Positions 25,313 through 34,320 of a stretch of DNA of 64,000 nucleotides are shown piece by piece (position 1 is the first letter of the stretch; the number at the start of each line of letters is the position of its first letter). The notes beneath the pieces are model-generated. The model ran no database searches. It was given only the letters and a program-made list of their open reading frames with translations, and was not told where the DNA came from. Source of the DNA: MED-G16 sp964467915 (GTDB lineage Bacteria > Bacteroidota > Bacteroidia > Cytophagales > MED-G16); NCBI GenBank assembly GCA_964467915.1, contig CAYXSW010000003.1, positions 1 to 64,000 on the forward strand, given 5' to 3'. A program made the position numbers and the translations under genes.

Positions 25313-27604
25313 TTAGAAGATGTCAGAAGCATCAATTTTATCTAAAATAAGATCTAACGAGTCAGATTTTATTTCATTGTTATATACGGAGCAATCAATC
25401 TCGACATTTATTTTCTTGGTGGGTTTGTCAAACCTTCCTTTTTCAATATTCAAAGTATTATCCGCATAGATATTTAGCATGTATTGTTGCCATATTGGCA
25501 TTGCTGTTCGGGCCCCTTGTCCATATGCCCAATCTCTAAAGTGGATACTTCTATCATCACCACCCACCCAAGCACCTGAAACAAGGTTATGAGTTACACC
25601 AATAAACCACCCATCAGACGCGTTTTGTGTTGTGCCTGTTTTAGCTCCAACATCATTATTGAAAGTTAACTCTGGATTTAGTCCTCTTGCAGTACCACCT
25701 TCTTCTTCTTTTGACCCCTTTAACATATGGAGCATAAGATAAGCGGTCTCTTCACTAAGCGCCTCTTGTTTTGTTGGTATAAAATCTTGTATTAAGTTAC
25801 CATACTTGTCTTCAATTCTTGATATGAAAAAAGGTTCTGTCCAGATCCCCTTATTAATAAAGGTACTATATGCCCCAACAAGCTCAAATAGAGACACATC
25901 TCCTCCAGCTCCAAGACACACCGCCGGGACAGGATCTAATTTACTTTGCACCCCCATTTTTTTTGCATAATCTACTACCGTCTTTGGTGATAGTTTCTTT
26001 GTCATAAACGCAGTTATTGAGTTAACTGATTTAGCCATAGCTTTTCTTAGCGTCATAGTCTCACCAGTCCACTTACTGTTATGGTTGTCTGGTCTCCAGT
26101 ATGGAGGGTCTTGTCCTGGTAGTTCAAAAACTACTGGCGCATCAACTACTGGGTAGCAAGGAGAGTACCCATTGTCTATTGCAGCAGCATAAACTATTGG
26201 CTTTATGGTTGATCCAGGTTGCCTTTTCCCCTGTTTTACATGGTCATATTTAAAATATTTATGGTTTATTCCGCCTACCCAAGCTTTAATATATCCCGTT
26301 TTGGGTTCGATAGAAACAAAGCCAGCCTGAAGGAAGTTTTTGTAATATTTCAGAGAATCCATTATACTAAACACTGTATCAATCTCACCCTCCCAACTAA
26401 AGACTCTCATCTTTTTCTTTTTGTTTAATATCTCAAAAGTTTTGATGGTATCGTTATCATTGTCTTTAAGAACATTTTTATAGTATCGTGTTCTCTTAAT
26501 AGTGTTCTCTAAAAAATCTTTTATTTCAAACCCCTTCTCATCAATCCATGGGTTTTTCCCATCCCAGTGATCACTAAAAATATTTTGTAATCTCCTCATC
26601 TGATCATTTAATGCTTTTTCTGCGTGCTCTTGCATTTTACTATCTATTGTGGTGTAGATTTTTAATCCGTCAGAAAATAAATCATATCCATTTTCTTTTG
26701 CCCAGCTAATCAAATAGTTTCTGACTACAGTTCTGAAATATGTTGCCTGACCAACATTCTGGTTCTGTACTTTATAATTTAAATTTAAATCTGTAAGAAT
26801 TAGAGAGTCATACTCAATCCTATTTACAATATTGTACTTATATAGATTATAAAATATTTCTGATCTTTTCTCCGTAGCATTTTCTGGATTAAAGAAGGGG
26901 TTATATTTTGTTGGTTTATTTAATAAGCCCACGATAATTGATGACTCATTATAATTAAGTTTAGAAGGATCTTTATTAAAGTATGTTTTGGCAGCAACTT
27001 TTATTCCGTAGGAATTACTTCCGTACTCTGCTGTGTTAAGATACATTGCAAGAATTTCTTTTTTAGTGTAAAACTCTTCAAGTTTTACAGCAACAATCCA
27101 CTCTTTTACTTTTGATATTATTAACCCTAAAAAAGGCACAGTACTTAATTTGCCTTTTTTTTCTTTACGAATTTTAAATAAGTTTTTGGCTAATTGTTGG
27201 GTAATTGTACTTCCTCCACCTTCAAGTCCACTTGATCCAAATGTTGCAATATTTTTAAAAACCCCATAAGTTGCCCTGACAAGTCCTTTTAGATCAATAC
27301 CAGAATGATCATAAAATCTTATGTCTTCTGTTACTAAAAGTGTAGTTACTAATTCATCTGAGAGTTCATCAAATTTTACTGGTGACCTGTTGAATCTAAA
27401 ATATTTTCCGAGAAGGATATTGTCACTTGAGTATAACTCTGATGATAGTTCTGATTCTGGTTTTTCTAAATCTTGAAGGCTTGGCATTCCACCAAAAAGA
27501 TTAGAAACATTATAGTTAACCGAGAAAATGAATATAGTTATGAATGCTATCCCAGACAACAGGATAATCCACAATCTCTTTATAATCCTTTTAAATTTAT
27601 TCAT
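25313..27604 (-). CDS. Penicillin-binding protein 1A (glycosyltransferase/transpeptidase)
   Basis: This bifunctional class A PBP polymerises and cross-links peptidoglycan. A single membrane anchor lies at residues ~11-29. The GT51 glycosyltransferase domain has the catalytic Glu93 (TEDIRFYDHSG) and EGGGSTITQQLAKN at 128-141. The transpeptidase domain has the SxxK motif in GSTIKP, an SVN motif, and KTGTTQNASDGWF. Length 763 is typical for Bacteroidota PBP1A. Its start overlaps the stop of the PorW/SprE-like gene as ATGA, so the two are translationally coupled. uvrC follows after 4 bases. Confidence 0.95.
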   Translation of the reverse strand: MNKFKRIIKRLWIILLSGIAFITIFIFSVNYNVSNLFGGMPSLQDLEKPESELSSELYSSDNILLGKYFRFNRSPVKFDELSDELVTTLLVTEDIRFYDHSGIDLKGLVRATYGVFKNIATFGSSGLEGGGSTITQQLAKNLFKIRKEKKGKLSTVPFLGLIISKVKEWIVAVKLEEFYTKKEILAMYLNTAEYGSNSYGIKVAAKTYFNKDPSKLNYNESSIIVGLLNKPTKYNPFFNPENATEKRSEIFYNLYKYNIVNRIEYDSLILTDLNLNYKVQNQNVGQATYFRTVVRNYLISWAKENGYDLFSDGLKIYTTIDSKMQEHAEKALNDQMRRLQNIFSDHWDGKNPWIDEKGFEIKDFLENTIKRTRYYKNVLKDNDNDTIKTFEILNKKKKMRVFSWEGEIDTVFSIMDSLKYYKNFLQAGFVSIEPKTGYIKAWVGGINHKYFKYDHVKQGKRQPGSTIKPIVYAAAIDNGYSPCYPVVDAPVVFELPGQDPPYWRPDNHNSKWTGETMTLRKAMAKSVNSITAFMTKKLSPKTVVDYAKKMGVQSKLDPVPAVCLGAGGDVSLFELVGAYSTFINKGIWTEPFFISRIEDKYGNLIQDFIPTKQEALSEETAYLMLHMLKGSKEEEGGTARGLNPELTFNNDVGAKTGTTQNASDGWFIGVTHNLVSGAWVGGDDRSIHFRDWAYGQGARTAMPIWQQYMLNIYADNTLNIEKGRFDKPTKKINVEIDCSVYNNEIKSDSLDLILDKIDASDIF

Positions 27605-30060
27605 CTACTATAAAATTTTCTAAACTCATCAATATTTTTAGATCTAAAAATTAAGTTCATGTTTTTTTCTCCAACAACAAAATTAGCGTTTACTTTTATT
27701 TCTTTAACATCTAAATTAGAATTGAATTTTTTTTCTATTTCTTTCAGTGACTTTAGATTATTATATGAGATAGCATCAAAGTAAGTTGTTTCATTAAGCT
27801 TGAATGAATAAATAGGAATTTTTTTATCAAGTTCTTTTAAAGTTCTTTCAAGTGTTGAAGAAATATCATCTTTTTGTTTTTCTGTTTTCATTAGTATAAA
27901 GAAATATTTTTCATCTTCATTATCTTTAAAACTAGGTAGTCCGCTAAATATAAAATCATTATGGACAGATTCTGCAGAATTTAAAAGTGATGATGCATAA
28001 TCAATAGTTGATCTATCTTTAGCTACATTTAAATATTTTTTCAACTCAAATTGTAACGAAAAATTTCCCCCTTTTTTGCCGACAGCAATAGATTGAAGTA
28101 AACTAATATTTTCAAAAAAAGGATTTTTAGAGTAAATATTACGTAATGAATCAACTTTATTTATTACAAAAATGTTTTCTTCATTTTTTAATTTATTGTA
28201 CAGTTTTCCATAGAGACTTCTTAATAAATTATATTCCCTAAACTCATCAACTTCAAAATCTGGATTTACAATTAATTTATAAAAAATTGTTTCTTTAAAG
28301 TTTGTAAGAATAATGTTTTTGTATTTTTCATTTTCTTCATCAATTAGATATAGTTGATAGATGATTTCGGCATAAAACTTAGAATCTTCGAATCTTTCTA
28401 TGAATAATTTAAAGGTATTTATTCCTTTTGTTTTTTCATCTAATTTTTGCACGTATATTTTACCTATGGCCACATATGCTTTTTCTGTTTCTTTATTTAA
28501 TTTGTCTTTATCTTCTTTGCTAAATGGAAGTACAGAAATTAAATCTTCTGCATTCATTTTATATTCTTCCTCTGTGCTCCCATCATCAGGAATCTTTTGC
28601 TCTCTCTCTTCGCTACTATTATCTGCAGATGTAAAATTTATTTTGGAACTAATTCTCCAATTATCTGATAATTCTCTAGTCCCCCATTTTCTTATAAATT
28701 CATCTCTTCCAGCGCTAACCATTGAAGGGTTATTAAAATACCAACTTCCTTTATTATCACTATTAATAATTTTTGGTTCAGTTAACAGAAAGTTTTGACT
28801 TTCTTTATTGACTTTCCTTTCCCTTTGTTTCTTTTCACTTTTCTCTATGTTTGTTTCGATTATTTTTAATAGTTCGTCTTCTGGGATTGTTGTCAAATAA
28901 ATTAAACTATCATTTTTTTCTATTATTTCAAGATTATTAACAAGATCTGTTAAAACATCACTCTTTTCTTTTAAAGAGTTATAATCTTTGTTTTCTCTGT
29001 TTATGTTAGTTAATGCGCTATCATAATATAGTTTTGATGACTTATAGTCTATCAAATTATCATAATAAATATCAGCTATATTTTTAAAAGAATTATATAA
29101 CAATTCTCGTTTAGATTGATTCTCTGAAACGGATAACTTAAAGTTATCTAACGCATTATTATAATTTTCACCTTTTAAATTAAATAATCCTATTTCATAG
29201 TATATTCTATCAAGCTTATCCTCGTTTTTTTTATCTTTTAAAAGTTTTTCAAAATATTTTTCAACCTCCTCAGAAGGAGAGTTAAAAAGTGATTTAGAAT
29301 AAAATATTTTAGCATTAAATTCCATGTCAAAAGTTGGATTGTTTTTAAGACATTTTTGGAAATACAAAGCTGCTATGTCATATTCTTTTTGTATCAAGTA
29401 TATCTGCCCTATAGCAAAGTAAACTTTATTTATTAGTCTCCTGTTTTTTACTATCTTTTCTAATTCAAATAAGGTGTTGAGGGTTTCTGTAAGATCGTTT
29501 GTTTTTTTATGTAAGTAATGAGCGTTTAGATAATACTCTATTGCTAAACCTTTTTCAATCGTGAGTTTTTTTAAAAACTCATTAACTTCTAATGCTGAAG
29601 GATAATCTTTCTTTTCAGTATAGGCTCTCATTAGATATATTAATGACATTTGTTGGGCAGTAGAGCTATTCGTTTTAGAGTTTACATATTTTAGTGTTGT
29701 TATTGACTGAGCAATATCTAAAGCAAGAAGTCTGCTTTTACCGATTAGGGCATAACTAGGGTATACATATTTTGAGTTGGGATGTCTTTTAATAAGTATA
29801 GAAAGTTTTTGAATGCTTTTATCTTTTTTTTCTTTTAATCCCGATACTTTATTTGTATCAATTTCGTACGTGAGATTTATTAGGCTATCATAATTATATT
29901 CTGCTGTTTCAAGCAGTTCTGACTCGATTTCGCTAATAACTTCATTGGCAATAAAATACGCATTATATCTTGCCGTTGTATCATCATACACTGAATTAAT
30001 AACCGAATTACATGAGTATAATAATAAGATAATAATAAGAGATGAAGGTTTAACTCGCAT
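27601..30060 (-). CDS. PorW/SprE-like TPR lipoprotein
   Basis: An 819-residue lipoprotein with a signal ending LLLYSC (Cys17), followed by YDDTTARYNAYFIANEV, a start like that of PorW/SprE proteins. Residues ~70-360 are helical TPR-like repeats (for example YDIAALYFQKCLKNNP). A charged linker (EKKQRERKVNKE) and a conserved-looking WYFNNPSMVSAGRDEFIRKWG segment follow, then more TPR-like helices and a small C-terminal domain. PorW/SprE connects the T9SS translocon to the GldKN ring in the family. Sequence identity is low and assignment rests on these landmarks; a general TPR lipoprotein is the alternative. It is the first gene of an operon with PBP1A and uvrC. Confidence 0.65.
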   Translation of the reverse strand: MRVKPSSLIIILLLYSCNSVINSVYDDTTARYNAYFIANEVISEIESELLETAEYNYDSLINLTYEIDTNKVSGLKEKKDKSIQKLSILIKRHPNSKYVYPSYALIGKSRLLALDIAQSITTLKYVNSKTNSSTAQQMSLIYLMRAYTEKKDYPSALEVNEFLKKLTIEKGLAIEYYLNAHYLHKKTNDLTETLNTLFELEKIVKNRRLINKVYFAIGQIYLIQKEYDIAALYFQKCLKNNPTFDMEFNAKIFYSKSLFNSPSEEVEKYFEKLLKDKKNEDKLDRIYYEIGLFNLKGENYNNALDNFKLSVSENQSKRELLYNSFKNIADIYYDNLIDYKSSKLYYDSALTNINRENKDYNSLKEKSDVLTDLVNNLEIIEKNDSLIYLTTIPEDELLKIIETNIEKSEKKQRERKVNKESQNFLLTEPKIINSDNKGSWYFNNPSMVSAGRDEFIRKWGTRELSDNWRISSKINFTSADNSSEEREQKIPDDGSTEEEYKMNAEDLISVLPFSKEDKDKLNKETEKAYVAIGKIYVQKLDEKTKGINTFKLFIERFEDSKFYAEIIYQLYLIDEENEKYKNIILTNFKETIFYKLIVNPDFEVDEFREYNLLRSLYGKLYNKLKNEENIFVINKVDSLRNIYSKNPFFENISLLQSIAVGKKGGNFSLQFELKKYLNVAKDRSTIDYASSLLNSAESVHNDFIFSGLPSFKDNEDEKYFFILMKTEKQKDDISSTLERTLKELDKKIPIYSFKLNETTYFDAISYNNLKSLKEIEKKFNSNLDVKEIKVNANFVVGEKNMNLIFRSKNIDEFRKFYSR

Positions 30061-30142
30061 TGATTTTATTTATACATAAGGTGAAACGTACCTATTAAAT
30101 ATTTATTTTTACATTTTACTTTAAAGAATAACAAATTTTACA

Positions 30143-30988
30143 TTGAGAAACAAAGTTATTAAATGGTTCAGAAATAGACTTCAAATAATCTTTAGAAATA
30201 AAAGAGATTTTAAGGACCTTTCTCTTTATGAATTTTCTAATTTTAGTTTAGTTATTTACACTATAATATTCATTTTAACAATCTTTTCTATTTCTTTTCT
30301 GTTGTCAACAACAATCTTGAGTAAGTGGTTTGACCCAAGATATGTTGAAAAGAAGGCAAATGAAGAGTTGATTAAACTTTCTAGCTCTATTGACTCCTTA
30401 ATACATGAGTCTGAAATTAAAGATCAATACATCGAAAATATAATGATTATTTTGTCAGGGGGAGAAAACGAATTTCTTGAAAAAAAATCTGTAAATAACA
30501 ATTCAGAGTTGAAATCTCTTACTAACGACTATTCTGCAATTGATTCTTTTTTTAGGGAAGAATACGAAAGTAACTTCTCTTATTCTGAGATAATAAGGTC
30601 TATTGATTCTGAACAGAATATTCTTTTAATTTCACCTGTTTCTTCTGGTATTGTTTCCTCAAATTATGATCCGATAAATGGACATTTTGGTGTTGATTAT
30701 GTATGCAAAAAAGAAGAACCAATTAAAGCTGCTTTTGATGGTACAGTTTTACTGTCTTCATGGACCAAAGATAGTGGGTATGTGATTAGTATAATTCATC
30801 CAAATAATTTGATTTCTGTTTATAAACATAACTCTAAAGTCTTTGTTGAGCCAGGGCAAATTGTTAAAACAGGAGAGGTTATATCAATAATAGGTGATAC
30901 GGGTGAATTATCTACAGGGCCCCATCTCCATTTCGAGTTGTGGTTAAATGGTAAATCTATAAATCCTTCGGAATTTATTTCATTATAA
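30143..30988 (+). CDS. M23 family metallopeptidase (LytM-like)
   Basis: This membrane-anchored peptidoglycan peptidase has 281 residues. One helix lies at about 34-58, followed by a coiled-coil region. The M23 domain has zinc ligands His181 and Asp185 (GHFGVDY) and the HLHF motif (His261, His263); His229 is also conserved. The start is a TTG: no ATG is available in frame after the stop at 30122, and the TTG gives the expected short cytoplasmic segment. It is divergent from the PorW-like gene. A bactofilin gene follows after 30 bases; M23 peptidases and bactofilins often form pairs that shape the cell wall. Confidence 0.9.
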   Translation: MRNKVIKWFRNRLQIIFRNKRDFKDLSLYEFSNFSLVIYTIIFILTIFSISFLLSTTILSKWFDPRYVEKKANEELIKLSSSIDSLIHESEIKDQYIENIMIILSGGENEFLEKKSVNNNSELKSLTNDYSAIDSFFREEYESNFSYSEIIRSIDSEQNILLISPVSSGIVSSNYDPINGHFGVDYVCKKEEPIKAAFDGTVLLSSWTKDSGYVISIIHPNNLISVYKHNSKVFVEPGQIVKTGEVISIIGDTGELSTGPHLHFELWLNGKSINPSEFISL

Positions 30989-31018
30989 TTAAGTTTGTAA
31001 AAATTTAAATTTATAGTT

Positions 31019-31390
31019 GTGGAAAATAATAACGGTTCAAATAATATTATAGGTGAAGGAAGTGTTCTGAAAGGTAATCTAAACACATCTGGAAATGTTA
31101 GGCTAGAAGGTAAAGTAGTAGGTGACTTATCTTCAACATCAAAAGTTGCTTGTGGTGAAACATCAGTTGTTGATGGAAATGTTATTGCAGATAATGCTGA
31201 GATAGCGGGGAAGGTTACTGGAAAAGTTACCGTCACAGAATTACTTATTCTTAAGTCTACAGCTTCTATTCACGGTGATATTTCTACAAATAATTTAATA
31301 ATTGAATCTGGCGCTAATTTTAATGGGGCATGTTCTATGGGCAAAGAAGAAACCCTTGAAGAAGACTCTTTGGAGGATAATGAGCAATAA
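31019..31390 (+). CDS. Bactofilin (polymer-forming cytoskeletal protein)
   Basis: This 123-residue protein is built from short beta-helix repeats (GSVLKGNLNTSGNVRLEGKV, then SVVDGNVIADNAEIAGKVTG), the hallmark of the bactofilin DUF583 domain. The ends are short and charged. Bactofilins polymerise without nucleotide and scaffold wall enzymes, which fits the M23 peptidase directly upstream. The start is a GTG at 31019. The 3' end overlaps the AtpZ-like gene by 11 bases, so the wall genes lead into the ATP synthase transcript. Confidence 0.92.
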   Translation: MENNNGSNNIIGEGSVLKGNLNTSGNVRLEGKVVGDLSSTSKVACGETSVVDGNVIADNAEIAGKVTGKVTVTELLILKSTASIHGDISTNNLIIESGANFNGACSMGKEETLEEDSLEDNEQ

Positions 31391-31568
31391 TAATTACCTA
31401 AAATATTTCAATTTAAGTTATCAGTTTTTTTTAACCATTATAATTTCTGGAGTTTTTGGGTATTTTATTGATAATTATCTAAATCTTGGGTTTTTTATTT
31501 TCACATTTATTTTTCCTATTCTAGGTTTTTTTTATTCATTATATCGTGTATATAAAAGTATGAAGTAG
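31380..31568 (+). CDS. AtpZ/AtpI-family small membrane protein
   Basis: This protein of 62 residues has two membrane helices (FFLTIIISGVFGYFIDNYL and FIFTFIFPILGFFYSLYRVY). They match the AtpZ/AtpI family that precedes ATP synthase genes and is linked to Mg2+ uptake and c-ring assembly. The frame is open from 31302, but that start lies inside the bactofilin gene; the ATG at 31380 gives the family N-terminus and an 11-base overlap. The next gene starts in the stop codon. Confidence 0.78.
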   Translation: MSNNNYLKYFNLSYQFFLTIIISGVFGYFIDNYLNLGFFIFTFIFPILGFFYSLYRVYKSMK

Positions 31569-31933
31569 TGATTATTCTTAATAAAAAGAGTTTTTATTTT
31601 TATACTTCACTTATACTTATATATTCATTAACTGTATTATTTAAGCCAGACTACATTCACAAATATTTTTTTTATATTTTCTTTTATAATATTTTTTTAG
31701 ATCTAGGATTTAAATTTTTAAATAAAAATGCTTTTCAAAAAAAAAATCACACCGTAATAATTGTTATTCTATCTACCTTTTTGAGGTTTGTTTTATCTAT
31801 AGTTTTTGTCTTTTTATTTGGTCTAATTGCAACAGAAAACTTTATGTTATTTACAATTAATTTTTTGATTGTCTTTTTATTATTTATATTATTTGAAATA
31901 ACAATTCTATTAATTAATTTGCATCGTGAATAG
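31568..31933 (+). CDS. ATP synthase protein I-like membrane protein
   Basis: A 121-residue protein with four hydrophobic helices, Phe/Leu-rich, and no recognised motif. It sits between the AtpZ-like gene (1-base overlap) and atpB (7-base gap). That is the place where Bacteroidota carry a poorly conserved AtpI-like protein, so the call rests mainly on position and topology. The start is a GTG at 31568 inside the TAGTG overlap. The role may be in assembly of the membrane rotor. An unrelated small membrane protein cannot be excluded. Confidence 0.6.
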   Translation: MIILNKKSFYFYTSLILIYSLTVLFKPDYIHKYFFYIFFYNIFLDLGFKFLNKNAFQKKNHTVIIVILSTFLRFVLSIVFVFLFGLIATENFMLFTINFLIVFLLFILFEITILLINLHRE

Positions 31934-31940
31934 CTAAATA

Positions 31941-32954
31941 ATGAATCCCTTTAGACCTTTTTTTCTGTATATAATTTTCTTTATTTTTTTGTTTACCTCA
32001 AGTGTTTATGCGTCTGAAGACGCAGCTAAGAGTGAAGACGGAAAAATAGATATAGGTGGTATGATAATGCATCATATTCTAGATGACTATCAATATGAAA
32101 TCACACATGGCGTTGTGATTCCTCTACCTGTAATATTATATGTTAAAAACGAGGGGTTAACTTTATTTTCCTCATCTAATTTATTCGATGAAAATCATGA
32201 GCCACTAAAAGAAGGATATAATGGTTTTTATTATGATCACGGCAAAATATACCCATTAGATAAGTCTGCTTCTTATATCGATTTATCTATAACAAAAAAC
32301 GTTTTTTCCCTGTTTATAACCGCTATACTTATGCTAGTGATTTTTCTTTTAGTTGCGTCTAAATATAAAAATAAGATGGAGACACCAAAGGGGATACAAT
32401 CTCTTTTTGAGCCATTAATTATTTTTATTAAAGATGATATAGTTAAACCTAATATAGGACCAAAATACGAGAAATATCTTCCTTATATGCTCACATTATT
32501 TTTCTTTATATTCTTTGGAAATGTTTTAGGCCTTCTCCCAGCTGGAGCTAACTTAACAGGAAATATTGCAATAACTATGGTATTAGCTTTAATCACATTT
32601 TTTATGACAAATCTTTCTGGAAACAGGAATTATTGGAAACATATTTTTTGGACACCAGACGTGCCTCATGTGATGAGAATAATTATTTTGCCAATTGAAA
32701 TTATTGGTCTTTTTACAAAACCATTTTCTCTGATGTTAAGACTTTTTGTCGCAATCACTGCCGGTCATATTGTGTTGCTGAGCTTTATTGGAATGACTTT
32801 TATCTTTGGTAGTTATGCAGTTGGAATTATGAGTTCCTTATTTGCCGTTGCCCTTAATATAATTGAATTACTTGTTGCAGGTATTCAAGCGTACGTGTTT
32901 ACAATGTTTTCTTGTGTGTATATAGGGTTGGCAGTTGAAGAGGGACACCATTAA
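31941..32954 (+). CDS. atpB: ATP synthase F0 subunit a
   Basis: Subunit a forms the proton path against the c-ring. The essential Arg is Arg267 in SLMLRLFVAITAGHI, with the conserved GNVLGLLP and EIIGLFTKPFSL segments. The N-terminus carries a signal-like hydrophobic segment (residues 8-24) and a ~100-residue extracytoplasmic region, a usual feature of Bacteroidota subunit a. Length 337 fits. It starts the main F0F1 block (a-c-b-delta-alpha-gamma). Confidence 0.95.
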   Translation: MNPFRPFFLYIIFFIFLFTSSVYASEDAAKSEDGKIDIGGMIMHHILDDYQYEITHGVVIPLPVILYVKNEGLTLFSSSNLFDENHEPLKEGYNGFYYDHGKIYPLDKSASYIDLSITKNVFSLFITAILMLVIFLLVASKYKNKMETPKGIQSLFEPLIIFIKDDIVKPNIGPKYEKYLPYMLTLFFFIFFGNVLGLLPAGANLTGNIAITMVLALITFFMTNLSGNRNYWKHIFWTPDVPHVMRIIILPIEIIGLFTKPFSLMLRLFVAITAGHIVLLSFIGMTFIFGSYAVGIMSSLFAVALNIIELLVAGIQAYVFTMFSCVYIGLAVEEGHH

Positions 32955-32990
32955 AGATATTTTTATGTTAAATTTTAAATTAAATTAATT

Positions 32991-33254
32991 ATGCTAAGTT
33001 TTTTAATACTTGATATGAGCACAGCTTTACTTGGAGCAGCAGTTGGTGCTGGTCTATCAGCAGTTGGTGCTGGAATTGGAATTGGAATTATTGGTGGGAA
33101 TGCTATGACGGCAATTTCTAGACAACCAGACGCTTATGGTAGAATTTTTCCTACTATGTTAATTATTGCTGCACTTGTAGAAGTAATTGCCTTAGTTGGT
33201 TCACTTGTAGCCATGTTAATTGTATTTGGTGTAGTCCCAGAAACATATTTATAA
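32991..33254 (+). CDS. atpE: ATP synthase F0 subunit c
   Basis: An 87-residue hairpin of two helices. The first is Gly-rich (GAAVGAGLSAVGAGIGIGIIGG), the loop carries Arg43-Gln44-Pro45, and the second has the ion-binding Glu64 (AALVEVIALVG). Glu64 is followed by Val rather than the Ser/Thr typical of Na+-binding c-rings, so a proton-coupled ring is more likely. It sits 36 bases after atpB. Confidence 0.96.
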   Translation: MLSFLILDMSTALLGAAVGAGLSAVGAGIGIGIIGGNAMTAISRQPDAYGRIFPTMLIIAALVEVIALVGSLVAMLIVFGVVPETYL

Positions 33255-33273
33255 TTTTTAAAAAAAATTAATT

Positions 33274-33771
33274 ATGGATTTGCTTACACCAGGTACTGGT
33301 TTAATTTTCTGGCAACTTCTCGTTTTTTCTACACTTTTTTTGGTGTTAACAAAATATGCTTGGAAGCCAATAACACAGTCACTTAAAGAAAGAGAGAAAT
33401 TTATTGACGAATCTTTAGAGTCTGCAAAAAAAGCAGAAGAAGAACTAGTGAACCTTCAGAAGAAAAACGAAGAATTATTGTCTGTGGCTAGAAAGGAAAG
33501 GGAAAAGATTTTATCTGACGCAAAAAATGTTTCAAATTCAATGAAAGATGAAGCAAAAGATAAAGCAAAGGAAATGGCTGATAAGATTATTAATGAAGCA
33601 AAATCAGTTATTGAATCAGAGAAAAATAAAGCTATGAAAGATGTTAAAAACACTTTAGCTGAACTTTCTTTAGATATTGCAGAAAAAATAATTAGAAAGG
33701 ATTTAAGTCAAGACCAATCACAGAAAAAATATGTTGAGGATTTAATTAAAGAAATAAATAAATCAAAATAA
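33274..33771 (+). CDS. atpF: ATP synthase F0 subunit b
   Basis: Subunit b is the peripheral stalk. The 165-residue protein has an N-terminal membrane helix (GLIFWQLLVFSTLFLVL) and the conserved KYAWKPI segment. A long charged coiled coil rich in Lys, Glu and Ala follows (AKKAEEELVNLQKKNEELL). Length is normal. Its stop overlaps the atpH start as TAATG. Confidence 0.95.
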   Translation: MDLLTPGTGLIFWQLLVFSTLFLVLTKYAWKPITQSLKEREKFIDESLESAKKAEEELVNLQKKNEELLSVARKEREKILSDAKNVSNSMKDEAKDKAKEMADKIINEAKSVIESEKNKAMKDVKNTLAELSLDIAEKIIRKDLSQDQSQKKYVEDLIKEINKSK

Positions 33772-34310
33772 TGAAAAACGCAAGGGCTTCTGAAAGGTAT
33801 GCTAAATCTTTACTTCAATTATCTATAGAAAAGAAGATATTAAAAGAGGTAAAGTTAGATATAGATATGCTAATTAAAGTTTTTACAGAATCTCGAGAGA
33901 TTTCTAACTTATATACGAGTCCTATTATTCCAATTAAACATAAAGTAAAAATAACTAACAAGGTGTTTTTAAATAAAATAAATGAAAATACATTAAACCT
34001 ATTGCTTAATGTAATATATAGGAAAAGGGATAATTTACTTCAGTCAATTTTCTCAAAGTTTAATGAGTTATATAATGTTCACAATAACATTGAAGAATCC
34101 TACATAACCACCACTTATGATTTAGATGATGATATATTGAATGATATTAAAATGTTTGCTGAAAAAGTTTCTAAGAAAAAAATTTCATTATCACATAGTA
34201 TAAACAATAAAATTATAGGTGGATTTAACTTAAAAATAGGAGATAAAATGATTGATTGTACTGTTTCAAGTAAGATCAATGAATTAAGAAAAAAATTAAT
34301 TAATAACTAA
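33771..34310 (+). CDS. atpH: ATP synthase F1 subunit delta
   Basis: The delta subunit joins the peripheral stalk to the alpha3beta3 head. The N-terminal helical domain begins RASERYAKSLLQLSIEK. The C-terminal region contains IIGGFNLKIGDKMIDCTV, matching the family's conserved GG-x-DxxIDxS region. Length 179 is standard. It lies between atpF (1-base overlap) and atpA (10-base gap). Confidence 0.93.
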   Translation: MKNARASERYAKSLLQLSIEKKILKEVKLDIDMLIKVFTESREISNLYTSPIIPIKHKVKITNKVFLNKINENTLNLLLNVIYRKRDNLLQSIFSKFNELYNVHNNIEESYITTTYDLDDDILNDIKMFAEKVSKKKISLSHSINNKIIGGFNLKIGDKMIDCTVSSKINELRKKLINN

Positions 34311-34320
34311 AAATAAAATA

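Noticed and set aside
28400..28798. Plus-strand frame inside the PorW-like gene
   Set aside because: Leu/Ser-rich antisense shadow of the TPR gene, with no promoter or neighbours.
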